Below are positions 18,834 through 29,610 of a stretch of DNA of 39,542 bases, one piece after another. Below the pieces are notes generated by a model. That model had not been told where the DNA came from and did no database searches. It saw only the letters and a program-made list of their open reading frames with translations. The position numbers were made by a program, and so were the translations under genes. Location: contig JAQUSS010000011.1 in assembly GCA_028710135.1 (NCBI GenBank), positions 1 to 39,542 on the forward strand, written 5' to 3'. Origin of the DNA: Gemmiger sp. GTDB taxonomy: Bacteria > Bacillota > Clostridia > Oscillospirales > Ruminococcaceae. Position 1 is the first letter of the stretch. Each line of letters starts with the position of its first letter.

Positions 18834-19466
18834 TCACGCCTCCAATTGCTTCAGGATATAAGCGTTGGTGGCCTGAATGGAACCCTGCTCCGGGATTTCA
18901 ACCAACTTGCCGCGGCTGCGGTAGAAGGCTACCAGCGGTTCGGTCTGCTCGTGATAGGCTTTCAAGCGATCCTGCACGGTGGCGGGCTCGTCATCCTTGC
19001 GGATGGCCAGCTCCCCGCCGCAGCGGTCGCAAACACCCTCCTGAACGCTGGGTTTATTTTTGATGTGATAGCTTGCGCCGCACTTAGCACAGACCCGCCG
19101 GCCGGACATACGCCCTACGATTGCGGCATCGTCCACCACAAGGTCCAAAACCTTGTCAATGGCAACACCCATCGTTTCCAGCGCTTCGCCCTGTGCAATG
19201 GTGCGAGGCATACCATCCAGAATAAACCCACCCTCACAGTCAGGGGCGGCCAGGCGTTCCTTCACAATGCCAACAATGACATCATCGGGAACCAGCGCGC
19301 CCGCGTCCATAAAGGTTTTTGCTTTCAGGCCCATCGGGGTGCCTTCCTTGAGGGCGGCACGCAGGATGTTGCCGGTGGAGATGGTGGGGATACCCAGTTT
19401 ATCGCTCAAAAGCTCTGCCTGGGTACCCTTTCCGGCGCCCGGGGCGCCCAACAGTATCAATTTCAT
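18834..19466 (-). CDS. adk: Adenylate kinase with Cys4 zinc lid
   Basis: LLGAPGAGKGTQ, ISTGNILR, FILDGMPRT, CAKCGASYH...CDRCGG. Confidence 0.98.
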   Translation of the reverse strand: MKLILLGAPGAGKGTQAELLSDKLGIPTISTGNILRAALKEGTPMGLKAKTFMDAGALVPDDVIVGIVKERLAAPDCEGGFILDGMPRTIAQGEALETMGVAIDKVLDLVVDDAAIVGRMSGRRVCAKCGASYHIKNKPSVQEGVCDRCGGELAIRKDDEPATVQDRLKAYHEQTEPLVAFYRSRGKLVEIPEQGSIQATNAYILKQLEA

Positions 19467-19493
19467 ACCGTTTCCCCTTTCCGCTTGCCTGGC

Positions 19494-20792
19494 TTAATCC
19501 AGGAAGCCCTTGTGGTGGCGCGAGGTCATATACCCCTCCAGCGAGCGCCCGGTATCCAGTGCAACACCAACCACAATCAGCAGGCTGGTACCACCCAACT
19601 GGATGGATACCCCCATCACATTGCCAAGCACAATGGGCAAAGCTGCCACAATGGCCAGGAAAATTGCGCCCACCAGGGTAATCTTGTTGAGCGTTTTTGT
19701 GATGAAATCGCTGGTGGGCTTGCCCGGGCGGATGCCCGGCACGGTGCCGTTGTTTTTGCGGAGCTGGTTGGAGATATCCACCGGGTTATACTGAATTGCC
19801 ACGTAGAAATAGTTGAAGGCAACAATCAGCAGCACGTAGATAACGATGTACAGCGGGCTGGTATAGTTAAAGGTGCGGAAGAAGTTATACCAGATGGGGT
19901 GGGCGGCAGCGTCAATGTTGATAAAGCTGCCGATCATACCCGGGATGCTGCACAAAGTGGATGCAAAGATGATGGGCATAACGCCGGTCATGTTCACCTT
20001 GATGGGGATGTAGCTGTTTTGGCCACCGTACATCTTGCGGCCAACCACCCGCTTGGCATACTGTACCGGGATGCGGCGCTCGGCGTTGGTTAGCACCACG
20101 ACGAACACCACGGCAACCAGTGCCAGCACAACAATCAGGGGCAGGAAGATGTAGTACTGAGGTTTACCACTCTGGGCCTGGGTCAACAGGTTTTGAACAG
20201 AGCTGTAAATGCTGGACCAGCGCGCCACGATGCCGGCAAAAATCAACATCGAGATACCGTTGCCGATACCCTTTTTGTCAATCTCGTTGCCAAGCCAGGT
20301 GAGGAGCTGTGCGCCAGCGGTAAAGCAAAGCACAATAACGACGGCGGCAAACACACCCTCAAAACCGGTGGTGTATTTCAGCGCGCTCATGTTGCGGATG
20401 ATGAAATAGTAGCCGATGGAAAGCGCGAGGCCGATGGCACCGCCAACATAGTTGGAGATGCGGGTCAGCTTGCGGCGGCCCTCCTCCCCTTCCTTAGAGA
20501 GATTCTCCAGATAGGGGATGGCCACAGTCAGCAACTGAATGATGATGGTAGCGTTGATGTAGGGCTGAACACCCAGCGCAAACAGGGTGCATTCGCTCAA
20601 CGCGCCGCCGGACATCATGTTCAGGTAGGTCAGCATACTGCCTGTAGTGAACATGGAGGAAAGAGCGTCCGAGGTAATATAAGGTACCGGAATGGCGCTG
20701 CCCACCCGGAAAAGAACGATAATCAAGAAAGTAAACAGTAGCTTTTTCCGAAGATCATCGATTTTCCAGGCATTGCGAAACGTTTCGAACAC
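19494..20792 (-). CDS. secY: Preprotein translocase subunit SecY
   Basis: MFETFRNAWKIDDLRKKLLFTFLIIVLFRVGSAIPVPYI; GIGNGISMLIFAGI; ERRIPVQYAKRVVGR. Confidence 0.98.
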   Translation of the reverse strand: MFETFRNAWKIDDLRKKLLFTFLIIVLFRVGSAIPVPYITSDALSSMFTTGSMLTYLNMMSGGALSECTLFALGVQPYINATIIIQLLTVAIPYLENLSKEGEEGRRKLTRISNYVGGAIGLALSIGYYFIIRNMSALKYTTGFEGVFAAVVIVLCFTAGAQLLTWLGNEIDKKGIGNGISMLIFAGIVARWSSIYSSVQNLLTQAQSGKPQYYIFLPLIVVLALVAVVFVVVLTNAERRIPVQYAKRVVGRKMYGGQNSYIPIKVNMTGVMPIIFASTLCSIPGMIGSFINIDAAAHPIWYNFFRTFNYTSPLYIVIYVLLIVAFNYFYVAIQYNPVDISNQLRKNNGTVPGIRPGKPTSDFITKTLNKITLVGAIFLAIVAALPIVLGNVMGVSIQLGGTSLLIVVGVALDTGRSLEGYMTSRHHKGFLD

Positions 20793-20793
20793 C

Positions 20794-21231
20794 TTAGATC
20801 ACCTCAGCCTTCCCGCCTGCTTTCTCAATTTTCTCTTTTGCGGAGGCCGTATAGGCGGCCACCTGTACGTTGACAGCCTTGGTCACTTCCCCGTTGCCGA
20901 GGACCTTGATGCCATCCAGCGTTTTGGAAATAATGCCCTTCTCAAGGAGAGCCTTGGCATCGACCGTAGCGCCAGCCTCAAATTGCTCCAAATCAGCAAC
21001 CTTGATGGTTACATATTTGGTAGCGAAGATGTTGTTAAAACCGCGCTTAGGCAAACGACGCTGCAAAGGCATCTGGCCGCCTTCAAACCCGGCCTTTTTA
21101 ACGCCCGAACGGGCTTTCTGGCCCTTGTGGCCATAGCCGGCAGTTTTGCCGTTGCCGGAGCCTGCACCGCGGCCCTTGCGGGTGGGGGCAGTGTTTGCGC
21201 CCTTGGACGCTTTCAATTCATGAAGCTTCAT
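20794..21231 (-). CDS. rplO: 50S ribosomal protein L15
   Basis: MKLHELKASKGANTAPTRKGRGAGSGNGKTAGYGHKGQKARSG; AAGGAGG RBS. Confidence 0.98.
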   Translation of the reverse strand: MKLHELKASKGANTAPTRKGRGAGSGNGKTAGYGHKGQKARSGVKKAGFEGGQMPLQRRLPKRGFNNIFATKYVTIKVADLEQFEAGATVDAKALLEKGIISKTLDGIKVLGNGEVTKAVNVQVAAYTASAKEKIEKAGGKAEVI

Positions 21232-21248
21232 GCTTGCACCTCCTTGCA

Positions 21249-21458
21249 TTACAGCTTGGTCACGACGACCAGATGAGAGATCTTGGCGATCTTGCCATTG
21301 GTGGCGGCATTGTCAGGCTGCACGGTGACATGGCCGGGCTTGCGAAGGCCCAGGCTAAGTGCAACGGCGGTCTGCTTTTTGCCACAACCATTCAGGCTTT
21401 TGGCCAAGCGAATGCTCAGGTTTGCGGCAGCATCCACGGTATTTTTGTTTTCAGCCAT
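21249..21458 (-). CDS. rpmD: 50S ribosomal protein L30
   Basis: LSIRLAKSLNGCGKKQTAVALSLGLRKPGHVTVQPDNAATNGKIAKISHLVVV. Confidence 0.95.
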   Translation of the reverse strand: MAENKNTVDAAANLSIRLAKSLNGCGKKQTAVALSLGLRKPGHVTVQPDNAATNGKIAKISHLVVVTKL

Positions 21459-21472
21459 TGTTTGCTACCCCC

Positions 21473-21979
21473 TTAACCCAGAATTTCCGCAACGGTTTTA
21501 CCGCGCTTGGCTGCAACGCTCTCGGCGCTGGTCAAGCTGCACAGACCACTGATGGTCGCGGCGGTAACGTTGATCGGATTGTTGGAGCGCAGGCTCTTGG
21601 TACGAATATCCTTGATGCCGACGGCTTCCAGCACGGCACGGACAGGGCCACCGGCGATAACGCCGGTACCGGGGGCGGCGGGGCGCATCAGCACCCGGCC
21701 TGCACCCGACTCACCCACAACCTCGTGGGGGATGCTGGTGCCCTTAAGGGCCATTTTGCGCATATTCTTTTTGGCTGCGCCCTCGCCCTTGCGGATTGCT
21801 TCCGGCACCTCGCCGGATTTGCCGATGCCAAAGCCTACGCTACCCTTGCCGTCGCCCACAACGATGAGCGCGGCGAATTTCATAACGCGGCCGCCCTTCA
21901 CGGTTTTGGATACACGGTTGATGGAGACGACCTTGGTGATCATGCCATCATCTTGATCTCTGTTTCTCTGCATGGCCAT
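21473..21979 (-). CDS. rpsE: 30S ribosomal protein S5
   Basis: [49 protein letters not shown]. Confidence 0.98.
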   Translation of the reverse strand: MAMQRNRDQDDGMITKVVSINRVSKTVKGGRVMKFAALIVVGDGKGSVGFGIGKSGEVPEAIRKGEGAAKKNMRKMALKGTSIPHEVVGESGAGRVLMRPAAPGTGVIAGGPVRAVLEAVGIKDIRTKSLRSNNPINVTAATISGLCSLTSAESVAAKRGKTVAEILG

Positions 21980-21995
21980 TTTATCTTCTCCCTCC

Positions 21996-22355
21996 TTACA
22001 GCTTCAGGCCGCCCTCGCGGGCACCCTCAGCCAAGGCCTGTACACGGCCGTGATATACGAAACCGCCGCGGTCATAAACCACTTCGGCAATGCCATTTGC
22101 AAGGCATTTTTCCGCCACTTTTTTGCCAACAGCCTTGGCGCCTTCAATGTTGCCGCCAAAGCCCTCAAAATCTTTTTCCATGCTCGATGCGCTTACCAGC
22201 GTCTTACCGGTCACATCATCGATAACCTGGGCGTAGATGTGTTTGGCAGAGCGGAAAACATCCAGACGAGGACGCTCGGCAGTGCCGCTGATCTTGCCGC
22301 GAACGCGGCGGTGACGGCGCAAACGAGCTTCGTTCTTATCAGCCTTATTGACCAT
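21996..22355 (-). CDS. rplR: 50S ribosomal protein L18
   Basis: [37 protein letters not shown]. Confidence 0.98.
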   Translation of the reverse strand: MVNKADKNEARLRRHRRVRGKISGTAERPRLDVFRSAKHIYAQVIDDVTGKTLVSASSMEKDFEGFGGNIEGAKAVGKKVAEKCLANGIAEVVYDRGGFVYHGRVQALAEGAREGGLKL

Positions 22356-22373
22356 AATGTTTCTCCTCTCCTA

Positions 22374-22922
22374 TTATTTACCTTTACCGGCTTTGCCTTC
22401 CTTACGGATGACAAATTCGCCCTTGTAACGAATGCCCTTGCCCTTATAAGGCTCCGGCGGACGCTTTGCGCGGACCTCAGCGGCAAACTGGCCAACTTCC
22501 TGCTTATCAATGCCGCTGATGCTGAAGTTTACAGCATCCTTCACATCGATTTTGATGCTGTCGGTTTCCACCACGTTTACGGGGTGAGAGAAGCCCAGCG
22601 TCAACACCAGGGTGTTGCCCTGCTTGGCGCAGCGGTAGCCAACGCCCTGAATCTCTAGGTCTTTCTTGAAGCCCTCCGTCACACCGACAACCATGTTATG
22701 GGTCAGGGTACGGGTCAGGCCGTGGAGGCTGCGTGCCTCCTTCTCGTCATTGGGGCGGGTAACCAAAATCTCATTGCCCTCGACCTTAACGGTCATCAGG
22801 GGATGATACTTGGAATGCAGGGTACCCTTGGGGCCCTTCACGGTAATGGTGTGACCGGCCTCGTCGATCTTAACATCCACACCCGCAGGAATGACGATGG
22901 GTTTTCTTCCAATTCTCGACAT
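22374..22922 (-). CDS. rplF: 50S ribosomal protein L6
   Basis: MSRIGRKPIVIPAGVDV; PPEPYKGKGIRYKGEFVIRKEGKAGK. Confidence 0.98.
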   Translation of the reverse strand: MSRIGRKPIVIPAGVDVKIDEAGHTITVKGPKGTLHSKYHPLMTVKVEGNEILVTRPNDEKEARSLHGLTRTLTHNMVVGVTEGFKKDLEIQGVGYRCAKQGNTLVLTLGFSHPVNVVETDSIKIDVKDAVNFSISGIDKQEVGQFAAEVRAKRPPEPYKGKGIRYKGEFVIRKEGKAGKGK

Positions 22923-22938
22923 TGTCTATGCCCCTTTC

Positions 22939-23337
22939 TTACCACACAAAGGCGAGTACTTCACCACCGATGTGGGCTGCGCGGGCAGCTTTATCGGTCA
23001 TAACGCCTTTAGAGGTGGAAATAATTGCGATGCCAAGGCCCTTCATGACCTTGGGCATATCCTCGCAGTTGGTGTAGATGCGCAGCCCCGGCTTGGAAAC
23101 GCGCTTGATACCGGCAATAACCGGCATCCCGTTTTCCTGGTACTTCAAAGCAAGGCGAATGTTGCCCTGCTTATTGTCCTCGGTCACTTGCATACCCTTG
23201 ATGTAGCCCTCGTCAATCAGAATCTGGCAAACAGCCTTTTTCAGGTTGGAAGCGGGAACGTCCACGGAAGGGTGTTTGGCAGTGCTGGCATTGCGGATGC
23301 GGGTAAGCAGGTCCGCGATTGGATCGGTGATTTGCAT
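22939..23337 (-). CDS. rpsH: 30S ribosomal protein S8
   Basis: [47 protein letters not shown]. Confidence 0.98.
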   Translation of the reverse strand: MQITDPIADLLTRIRNASTAKHPSVDVPASNLKKAVCQILIDEGYIKGMQVTEDNKQGNIRLALKYQENGMPVIAGIKRVSKPGLRIYTNCEDMPKVMKGLGIAIISTSKGVMTDKAARAAHIGGEVLAFVW

Positions 23338-23387
23338 GCCACTAACCTCCTTAGGTTGTGTAATTTCAGGTTGTTACGTCCGTTGGT

Positions 23388-23573
23388 TTACCAGGATGCT
23401 TTGCGCACGCCGGGAATTTCGCCCTTGTAGGCCAGCTCACGGAAGCAGATACGGCAAACGCCGTACTTGCGCAGGTAAGCATGGGGGCGGCCGCAAATTT
23501 TGCAGCGGTTGTACGCACGGCTGGAGAACTTGGCAGGACGCTGCTGCTTGAGCTTCATAGAAGTTTTTGCCAT
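23388..23573 (-). CDS. rpsZ: 30S ribosomal protein S14 type Z
   Basis: [61 protein letters not shown]. Confidence 0.98.
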   Translation of the reverse strand: MAKTSMKLKQQRPAKFSSRAYNRCKICGRPHAYLRKYGVCRICFRELAYKGEIPGVRKASW

Positions 23574-23585
23574 GTTTGTTCCTCC

Positions 23586-24125
23586 TTAGTTCGCAAAGGG
23601 AGCGCCCAGAGCCTTTAGCAGCTCTTTTGCTTCCTCGTCGGTTTTGGCCGTGGTTACAAAACAGATATCCATACCGCGAATGGCATCAACCTTATCAAAG
23701 TCGATTTCGGGGAAGATAATCTGCTCTTTGAGGCCAAAGGCATAGTTGCCGCGGCCGTCAAAAGAGTTGCCGCTGATACCGCGGAAGTCGCGGACACGGG
23801 GCAGCGCCACGTTGAACAGGCGGTCTACAAACTCGTACATACGCTCGCCACGCAGGGTAACCTTTGCGCCAATGGGCATACCCTGGCGCAGTTTAAAGTT
23901 TGCAACGCTCTTTTTGGCTTTGCAAACAATGGCCTTCTGGCCGGTAATCTGCCCCAGGTCCGACACGATAGCGTCGATAACCTTGGCGTTCTCTTTTGCC
24001 TCGCCGGCAGCAACATTGATGATAACCTTGTCCAGCTTGGGGATCTGCATCGGGCTCTTGTAATTGAACTTGGTGTTCAGGGCCGGAGCGATCTCGCTAG
24101 CATACTGTTCTTTCAAACGTGCCAT
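23586..24125 (-). CDS. rplE: 50S ribosomal protein L5
   Basis: [43 protein letters not shown]; internal start of ORF 23586..24239. Confidence 0.98.
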   Translation of the reverse strand: MARLKEQYASEIAPALNTKFNYKSPMQIPKLDKVIINVAAGEAKENAKVIDAIVSDLGQITGQKAIVCKAKKSVANFKLRQGMPIGAKVTLRGERMYEFVDRLFNVALPRVRDFRGISGNSFDGRGNYAFGLKEQIIFPEIDFDKVDAIRGMDICFVTTAKTDEEAKELLKALGAPFAN

Positions 24126-24141
24126 AATATAAGCTCCTCCC

Positions 24142-24456
24142 TTACACTTCTGCGCCGCACTTGCGGCAAATACGGACGTTTTTACCGTCCTTGACAGAGT
24201 GGCCGATACGAACCGTTTTGCCGCACTTGGGGCAGACAAGCTGCACCTTGCAGGCGTAAACGGCGCCCTCAGCCTTCACGATGCCGCCCTGCTCGCCCTG
24301 ACGGCGAGGTTTGACGTGCTTCGTGACCATGTTCAGGCCCTCTACGATGACCTTGCCTTCTTTCGGCGCAACCTGCAAAACCTTACCGGTCTTGCCCTTG
24401 TCTTTGCCGGAGATGACCATAACGTTGTCGCCGGTTTTAACATGAATATTGTTCAT
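24142..24456 (-). CDS. rplX: 50S ribosomal protein L24
   Basis: [46 protein letters not shown]. Confidence 0.98.
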   Translation of the reverse strand: MNNIHVKTGDNVMVISGKDKGKTGKVLQVAPKEGKVIVEGLNMVTKHVKPRRQGEQGGIVKAEGAVYACKVQLVCPKCGKTVRIGHSVKDGKNVRICRKCGAEV

Positions 24457-24471
24457 TTAATTAAAACCTCC

Positions 24472-24840
24472 TTACAGCGATTCGGGCGCCAGGGACAGGA
24501 TCTTTGCGAACCCGGCATCGCGAAGCTCGCGCGCCACTGGTCCAAAGATACGAGTGCCCTTGGGGCTCTTATCGGCCATTACAACCACGGCGGCGTTCTC
24601 ATCAATACGGATGTAGGAACCGTCGTCGCGGCGCAGGCCGTGCTTGCTGCGAACGATGACGGTCTTGACCACATCGCCCTTTTTAACGGTGCCACCGAGG
24701 GCAGCCTTTTTGACGCTGCAGACCACGATGTCGCCAATATTTGCATATCTCTTGCGGGTACCGCCCAGTACACGGAAGCACATTAACTCCTTGGCACCGG
24801 TATTGTCGGCCACTTTGAGATAAGTTTGCATCTGAACCAT
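24472..24840 (-). CDS. rplN: 50S ribosomal protein L14
   Basis: [27 protein letters not shown]. Confidence 0.98.
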   Translation of the reverse strand: MVQMQTYLKVADNTGAKELMCFRVLGGTRKRYANIGDIVVCSVKKAALGGTVKKGDVVKTVIVRSKHGLRRDDGSYIRIDENAAVVVMADKSPKGTRIFGPVARELRDAGFAKILSLAPESL

Positions 24841-24870
24841 CTTTCAGGTCCTCCTTTCAAAGTACCAGGC

Positions 24871-25125
24871 TTATTTCGCCTTTTCAAGAATTTTGACCAG
24901 GCGCCAGTGAACTTCCCTGGAAATCTTGCGGGTCTCCATAATCTCGACGCGGTCACCGGTGCCAGCTTCATTGTTTTCATCATGAACCTTAAACTTTACG
25001 GTGCGCTTCAAAATCTTTTTGTAGAGGGGGTGCTGTACGCTATCCTTGACAGCGACGACGATGGTCTTATCCATCTTGTCGGATACGACAGTGCCGATAC
25101 GGGTCTTTCTCAAATTGCGTTCCAT
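24871..25125 (-). CDS. rpsQ: 30S ribosomal protein S17
   Basis: [42 protein letters not shown]. Confidence 0.98.
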   Translation of the reverse strand: MERNLRKTRIGTVVSDKMDKTIVVAVKDSVQHPLYKKILKRTVKFKVHDENNEAGTGDRVEIMETRKISREVHWRLVKILEKAK

Positions 25126-25140
25126 CGTTTTACCTCCCTC

Positions 25141-25338
25141 TTAAGATTTTTTCGCATTGTTTTGCGCCATAACGGTCATCACGCGGGCGATGTCCTTTTT
25201 TACGGCCTCAATGCGAATGGGGTTATCCAACTGGTTGATGGCGTGCTGAAAGCGCAGGTTGAACAGCTCGGCTTTCAGGTCCTTGAGCTTTTTGCTCAAC
25301 TCAACTTCGGTCATATCGCGCAGTTCTGTGGCTTTCAT
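25141..25338 (-). CDS. rpmC: 50S ribosomal protein L29
   Basis: [44 protein letters not shown] overlap with rplP. Confidence 0.98.
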   Translation of the reverse strand: MKATELRDMTEVELSKKLKDLKAELFNLRFQHAINQLDNPIRIEAVKKDIARVMTVMAQNNAKKS

Positions 25339-25775
25339 TCAGCGTCATCCTCCTTTACAGCGTCAAGGGTTTCACGCTTGACAAATTTGCAGCGGATCGG
25401 CAGCTTGTGGGAGGCCAGGCGGAGAGATTCACGCGCGGTTTCCTCATCCACATCGGCCAGCTCAAACAGCACACGGCCGGGCTTAACCACGGCCACCCAG
25501 TATTCCGGGCTGCCTTTACCGGAGCCCATACGGGTACCGGCCGGCTTTTCGGTAACGGGCTTATCGGGGAAAATTTTAATCCAAACCTTACCGCCACGCT
25601 TGATGTAGCGGGTCATGGCAATACGAGCTGCCTCGATTTGGTTGGAAGTAATCCACGAAGGCTCCAGGGCTACCAGGCCGTAATCGCCCTGGTTTACCTT
25701 GTTGCCACGCATGGCCTTGCCGGTCATACGGCCACGCTGTACGCGGCGATATTTAACACGTTTCGGCAGTAACAT
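25335..25775 (-). CDS. rplP: 50S ribosomal protein L16
   Basis: [56 protein letters not shown]. Confidence 0.98.
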   Translation of the reverse strand: MLLPKRVKYRRVQRGRMTGKAMRGNKVNQGDYGLVALEPSWITSNQIEAARIAMTRYIKRGGKVWIKIFPDKPVTEKPAGTRMGSGKGSPEYWVAVVKPGRVLFELADVDEETARESLRLASHKLPIRCKFVKRETLDAVKEDDAE

Positions 25776-26485
25776 TACAGTGTGCCTCCTTCCTTTTTGG
25801 GAGCAGGCTTAGCGGCGGCTTTGGCTCCCTTAAGGATTTCGCCCTTGTAGATCCAAACCTTAACGCCGACCTTGCCATAGGTGGTGTTGGCCTCCGTGAA
25901 GCCATAGTCGATGTCAGCACGCAGCGTCTGCAGGGGGATGGTACCCTCGTGGTAGCTTTCGGTGCGGGCGATATCGGCACCGGCCAAGCGGCCGGCCAAC
26001 ATGCACTTGATGCCCTTGGCAGGAATGCCGCCGCGGGGCTGCATGGCGTTGCGGATGGCCATTTTCATGGCGCGGCGGAACGCGATGCGGCGCTCGAGCT
26101 GGGAAGCGATATCCTCGGCAACCAGCTGGGCATTGGTGGAAACGTTGCGAACCTCAACAATGTTCAGGTTTACATTTTTGCCGGTCAACTTGGCAAGCTG
26201 TGCCTCAATCTTGGCGCTTTCAGCACCGCCCTTGCCGATGACAATGCCCGGCTTGGCGCAGTAGATGTTGACCTTGACGCGGGGTGCGCCGGACTGGCTA
26301 TCCACCGTGCGCTCGATCTCGATTTTGGGTACGCCAGCGGCGTAGAGCTGCTTTTTCAGCAGTTTGCGAATTTTATAGTCCTCAACGAGGGTGTCGCCAA
26401 ATTCCTGCTTAGAGGTAAACCAGCGGCTATCCCAATCTTTGATGACACCCACGCGCATGCCGTGGGGATTGACTTTCTGGCCCAT
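25775..26485 (-). CDS. rpsC: 30S ribosomal protein S3
   Basis: [25 protein letters not shown] domain GIVIGKGG. Confidence 0.98.
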   Translation of the reverse strand: MGQKVNPHGMRVGVIKDWDSRWFTSKQEFGDTLVEDYKIRKLLKKQLYAAGVPKIEIERTVDSQSGAPRVKVNIYCAKPGIVIGKGGAESAKIEAQLAKLTGKNVNLNIVEVRNVSTNAQLVAEDIASQLERRIAFRRAMKMAIRNAMQPRGGIPAKGIKCMLAGRLAGADIARTESYHEGTIPLQTLRADIDYGFTEANTTYGKVGVKVWIYKGEILKGAKAAAKPAPKKEGGTL

Positions 26486-26497
26486 ATGTTTACCTCC

Positions 26498-26833
26498 TTA
26501 CTCTTTCTCTTTAAGAACGACAGTCATGTGGCTGGTTCTTTTGAGAATACGGAATGCGCGGCCCTGTGCGCGGGGCATAATACGCTTCAGCGTGGGGCCG
26601 GGGCAGACATAACATTCTGCGACATAAAGATTTCCGCGGTCCATGCTGAAATTGTTTTCAGCATTCGCGGCTGCAGAGTTCACCAGCTTGAGAAGGGGCT
26701 CACAAGCGGCCTTCGGGGTGTACTGCAGGATCGCCAGCGCTTCGTCCAGGGGTTTGCTGCGGATGAGATCCATCACAACAGAAACCTTGCGGGGACTAAT
26801 GCGGGCGTAACGAAGAATTGCCCGAGCTTCCAT
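26498..26833 (-). CDS. rplV: 50S ribosomal protein L22
   Basis: [36 protein letters not shown]. Confidence 0.98.
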   Translation of the reverse strand: MEARAILRYARISPRKVSVVMDLIRSKPLDEALAILQYTPKAACEPLLKLVNSAAANAENNFSMDRGNLYVAECYVCPGPTLKRIMPRAQGRAFRILKRTSHMTVVLKEKE

Positions 26834-26853
26834 TTGTTTGTTCCTCCTCTTAC

Positions 26854-27129
26854 TTATTTCCCGGTGGTTTTGCCGCCGCCGTGGCCGGTGAATTTGCGGG
26901 TTGGTGCAAATTCGCCCAGCTTGTGGCCAACCATATCCTCGGTTACATACACGGGGACATGCTTGCGGCCGTCGTGCACTGCGAAGGTGTGGCCGACGAA
27001 ATCCGGGAAGATGGTGGAAGAACGGCTCCAGGTTTTGACGACGCTCTTCTTGCCACTATCATTCATGACCTCAACCTTTTTCAAAAGCGAAGGCAGAACG
27101 TAAGGGCCCTTTTTCGTGCTTCTAGACAT
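26854..27129 (-). CDS. rpsS: 30S ribosomal protein S19
   Basis: [57 protein letters not shown]. Confidence 0.98.
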   Translation of the reverse strand: MSRSTKKGPYVLPSLLKKVEVMNDSGKKSVVKTWSRSSTIFPDFVGHTFAVHDGRKHVPVYVTEDMVGHKLGEFAPTRKFTGHGGGKTTGK

Positions 27130-27144
27130 AGTTCAAATCCTCCC

Positions 27145-27975
27145 TTAGCCGTTGGCGCGCTTCACAATGAATTTGTTGGAGCGGGCATGATGTTTGCGGG
27201 TCTTGAGGCCCATTGCAGGCTTGCCCCACGGGGTCATTGGGCCACTGTGGCCAACCGGGGCGCGGCCCTCGCCGCCGCCATGCGGGTGATCACACGGGTT
27301 CATGACAGAGCCACGGCTGCCGGGGCGAACGCCGCGATGGCGGTTGCGGCCGGCCTTGCCCAGGTTGACATTCTCGTGGTCAATGTTCGACACAACGCCA
27401 ATGCTGGCGATGCAGTTGAGGGGCACCTTGCGCATCTCGCCGGAAGGCAGGCGAACCAGCGCGTAGCCGTTCTCCTTTGCCATCAGCTGGGCCATAACGC
27501 CAGCCGAGCGAACCATCTGGCCGCCCTTGCCGGGGTAAAGCTCAATGTTATGGATCATGGTACCAACGGGGATGTTCTCAAACGGAAGGGCATTGCCCGG
27601 CTTGATATCCGCGGAGGGGCCAGCCATAACAGCATCGCCAACCTTGAGGCCGTCGGGTGCAAGGATGTAGCTTTTCACGCCGTCCTCGTACTCCACCAAA
27701 GCGATAAAGGCGGAACGGTTCGGGTCGTACTCCAGCGTTTTCACGGTGGCGGGCACATCGAACTTGTTGCGCTTGAAATCGATGACGCGGTACTTGGTGC
27801 GGTTGCCGCCGCCGTGATGGCGAACGGTGATTTTGCCGGTGTTGTTGCGCCCGGCATGGTGCTTCATAGGCTCCAGCAGGCTGCGCTCGGGCTCAACCTT
27901 GGACAGCACGCTGTAATCGGTAACAGTCATGCCACGGCGGCCCGGGGTAGTCGGCTTGTACTTTTTGATAGCCAT
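27145..27975 (-). CDS. rplB: 50S ribosomal protein L2
   Basis: [68 protein letters not shown]. Confidence 0.98.
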   Translation of the reverse strand: MAIKKYKPTTPGRRGMTVTDYSVLSKVEPERSLLEPMKHHAGRNNTGKITVRHHGGGNRTKYRVIDFKRNKFDVPATVKTLEYDPNRSAFIALVEYEDGVKSYILAPDGLKVGDAVMAGPSADIKPGNALPFENIPVGTMIHNIELYPGKGGQMVRSAGVMAQLMAKENGYALVRLPSGEMRKVPLNCIASIGVVSNIDHENVNLGKAGRNRHRGVRPGSRGSVMNPCDHPHGGGEGRAPVGHSGPMTPWGKPAMGLKTRKHHARSNKFIVKRANG

Positions 27976-28029
27976 TTGTTTCTCCTTTTGTTTATCTTAT
28001 GATGTTATCGGGGTCATATCCCCATACGC

Positions 28030-28046
28030 GAGCCTTCGGCAGGCTC
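28030..28046 (-). other. Intercistronic hairpin between rplW and rplB
   Basis: GAGCCT-GCCGA-AGGCTC, immediately after the rplW stop. Confidence 0.5.
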
Positions 28047-28340
28047 TTAGGTCATGCTGGTAAAGAACTCGATCTCCTTGGAGTCGGCCTTCAGCGTGAC
28101 AATCGCCTTTTTGGTGGCGGCGGTGTAGCCCGCGTGCGCCCCCTGGCGGCGGTAACGACCACGAACATTCATGGTGTTGACCTTTTCGACCTTAACACCG
28201 AACAGTTCCTCGACCGCCTTGGCGATATCGATTTTGGTGGCATCGGTAGCGACCTTGAAGGTGTACTTCTTGTCGGTGATACCGGCCATGGACTTTTCGG
28301 TGATAATGGGAGCGAGAACGATATCCTGTGCGAATTTCAT
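28047..28340 (-). CDS. rplW: 50S ribosomal protein L23
   Basis: MKFAQDIVLAPIITEKSMAGITDKKYTFKVATDATKIDIAKAVEELFGVKVEKVNTMNVRGR. Confidence 0.98.
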   Translation of the reverse strand: MKFAQDIVLAPIITEKSMAGITDKKYTFKVATDATKIDIAKAVEELFGVKVEKVNTMNVRGRYRRQGAHAGYTAATKKAIVTLKADSKEIEFFTSMT

Positions 28341-28963
28341 CAGCCCAGTACCTCCTCAAGTTTCTTTACGGCTTCCAGGCTGATGATCAGCTTATCGGCG
28401 TTTACAACGTCGTAAGTGTTCACGCTGGTAGCGGTGGTGGTTTTCACACCCGGGATGTTGGCGGCGCTTTTTACGAACATATTGTCAACGTTATCGTTCA
28501 CAACCAGGTTCTTTTTGGCGGCGCCCACAGCGGTGAGCATAGCGACGACCGTTTTGGTCTTGTAGGCATCTGCAGCGAGCTTGTCAACAATAACAATGTT
28601 GCCGGTGGCAGCTTTGTCAGACAGAGCGCTTAACACAGCCAGGCGCTTTACCTTTTTATTGATGGTGTAGCTGTAGTCACGCGGCTTGGGGCCCAGAGCA
28701 ACACCGCCGTGCGTCCACTGAGGAGCGCGGGTGGAACCTTGGCGTGCGTGGCCGGTGCCCTTTTGGCGCCAGGGCTTTTTGCCGCCGCCCGAAACTTCCA
28801 TACGGATTTTGGTGTTCTGGGTGCCCTGGCGCTGGTTTGCCAGGAAGTTAACCACTGCCTCGTGGACAGCCTTTTCGTTCGGGGTGATACCGAACACGGC
28901 GTCGGAAAGCTCAACGGTGGAAACCTTCTTGCCGCTCATATCAACGACATCAAAATTAGCCAT
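28340..28963 (-). CDS. rplD: 50S ribosomal protein L4
   Basis: QGTQNTKIRMEVSGGGKKPWRQKGTGHARQGSTRAPQWTHGGVALGPKPRDYSYTINKK. Confidence 0.98.
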   Translation of the reverse strand: MANFDVVDMSGKKVSTVELSDAVFGITPNEKAVHEAVVNFLANQRQGTQNTKIRMEVSGGGKKPWRQKGTGHARQGSTRAPQWTHGGVALGPKPRDYSYTINKKVKRLAVLSALSDKAATGNIVIVDKLAADAYKTKTVVAMLTAVGAAKKNLVVNDNVDNMFVKSAANIPGVKTTTATSVNTYDVVNADKLIISLEAVKKLEEVLG

Positions 28964-28977
28964 TGTGTTTTCCTCCT

Positions 28978-29610
28978 TTACGCTTTCACGCTGTCGTGGA
29001 TGGTGACCACAGCGCCCTTGGCACCGGGGATAGCACCCTTGATGGCGATCAGATTGTTTTCAGCATCGACTTTTACGATGATCAGGTTCTGCACGGTAAC
29101 CCGCACAGCGCCCATGTGGCCGGGCAGCTTTTTGCCGGGGAACACACGGGACGGGCTGGAGGTGGAACCGTTGGAACCGGCGTGGCGGGCCACAGGGCCG
29201 GTGCCGTGGCTCTCACGCAGGCGGTGCTGGCCATAGCGTTTGATAACGCCCTGGTAGCCCTTGCCCTTGCTGATGCCAACCACATCGACGTGGTCGCCTG
29301 CAGCGAAGGTGTCTGCCTTCAGTACATCGCCCACGTTAACGGCGGCGATGTCGGCCAGACGGAACTCCCGAAGGGTGCGTTTCGGGGCAGCGTCTGCCTT
29401 GTCAAAGTGGCCCTTGGCAGCCTTATTGACCTTTTTGGCGGAAATTTCGCCATAGCCGAGCTGCACAGCCTGGTAGCCATCGCTCTCGGCGGTCTTTTTC
29501 TGCACAACGGTGCAGGGGCCGGCCTCAATGACGGTAACGGGAACGACCTTGCCGTTCTCGTCGAACAACTGGGTCATGCCCAGCTTCTTGCCGATGATAC
29601 CTTTTACCAT
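28978..29610 (-). CDS. rplC: 50S ribosomal protein L3
   Basis: MVKGIIGKKLGMTQLFDENGKVVPVTVIEAGPCTVVQKKT. Confidence 0.98.
   Translation of the reverse strand: MVKGIIGKKLGMTQLFDENGKVVPVTVIEAGPCTVVQKKTAESDGYQAVQLGYGEISAKKVNKAAKGHFDKADAAPKRTLREFRLADIAAVNVGDVLKADTFAAGDHVDVVGISKGKGYQGVIKRYGQHRLRESHGTGPVARHAGSNGSTSSPSRVFPGKKLPGHMGAVRVTVQNLIIVKVDAENNLIAIKGAIPGAKGAVVTIHDSVKA

Noticed and set aside
18699-20093. 464-aa plus-strand ORF antisense to map/adk/secY
   Set aside because: Same reason: spurious complementary frame in GC-rich coding DNA.
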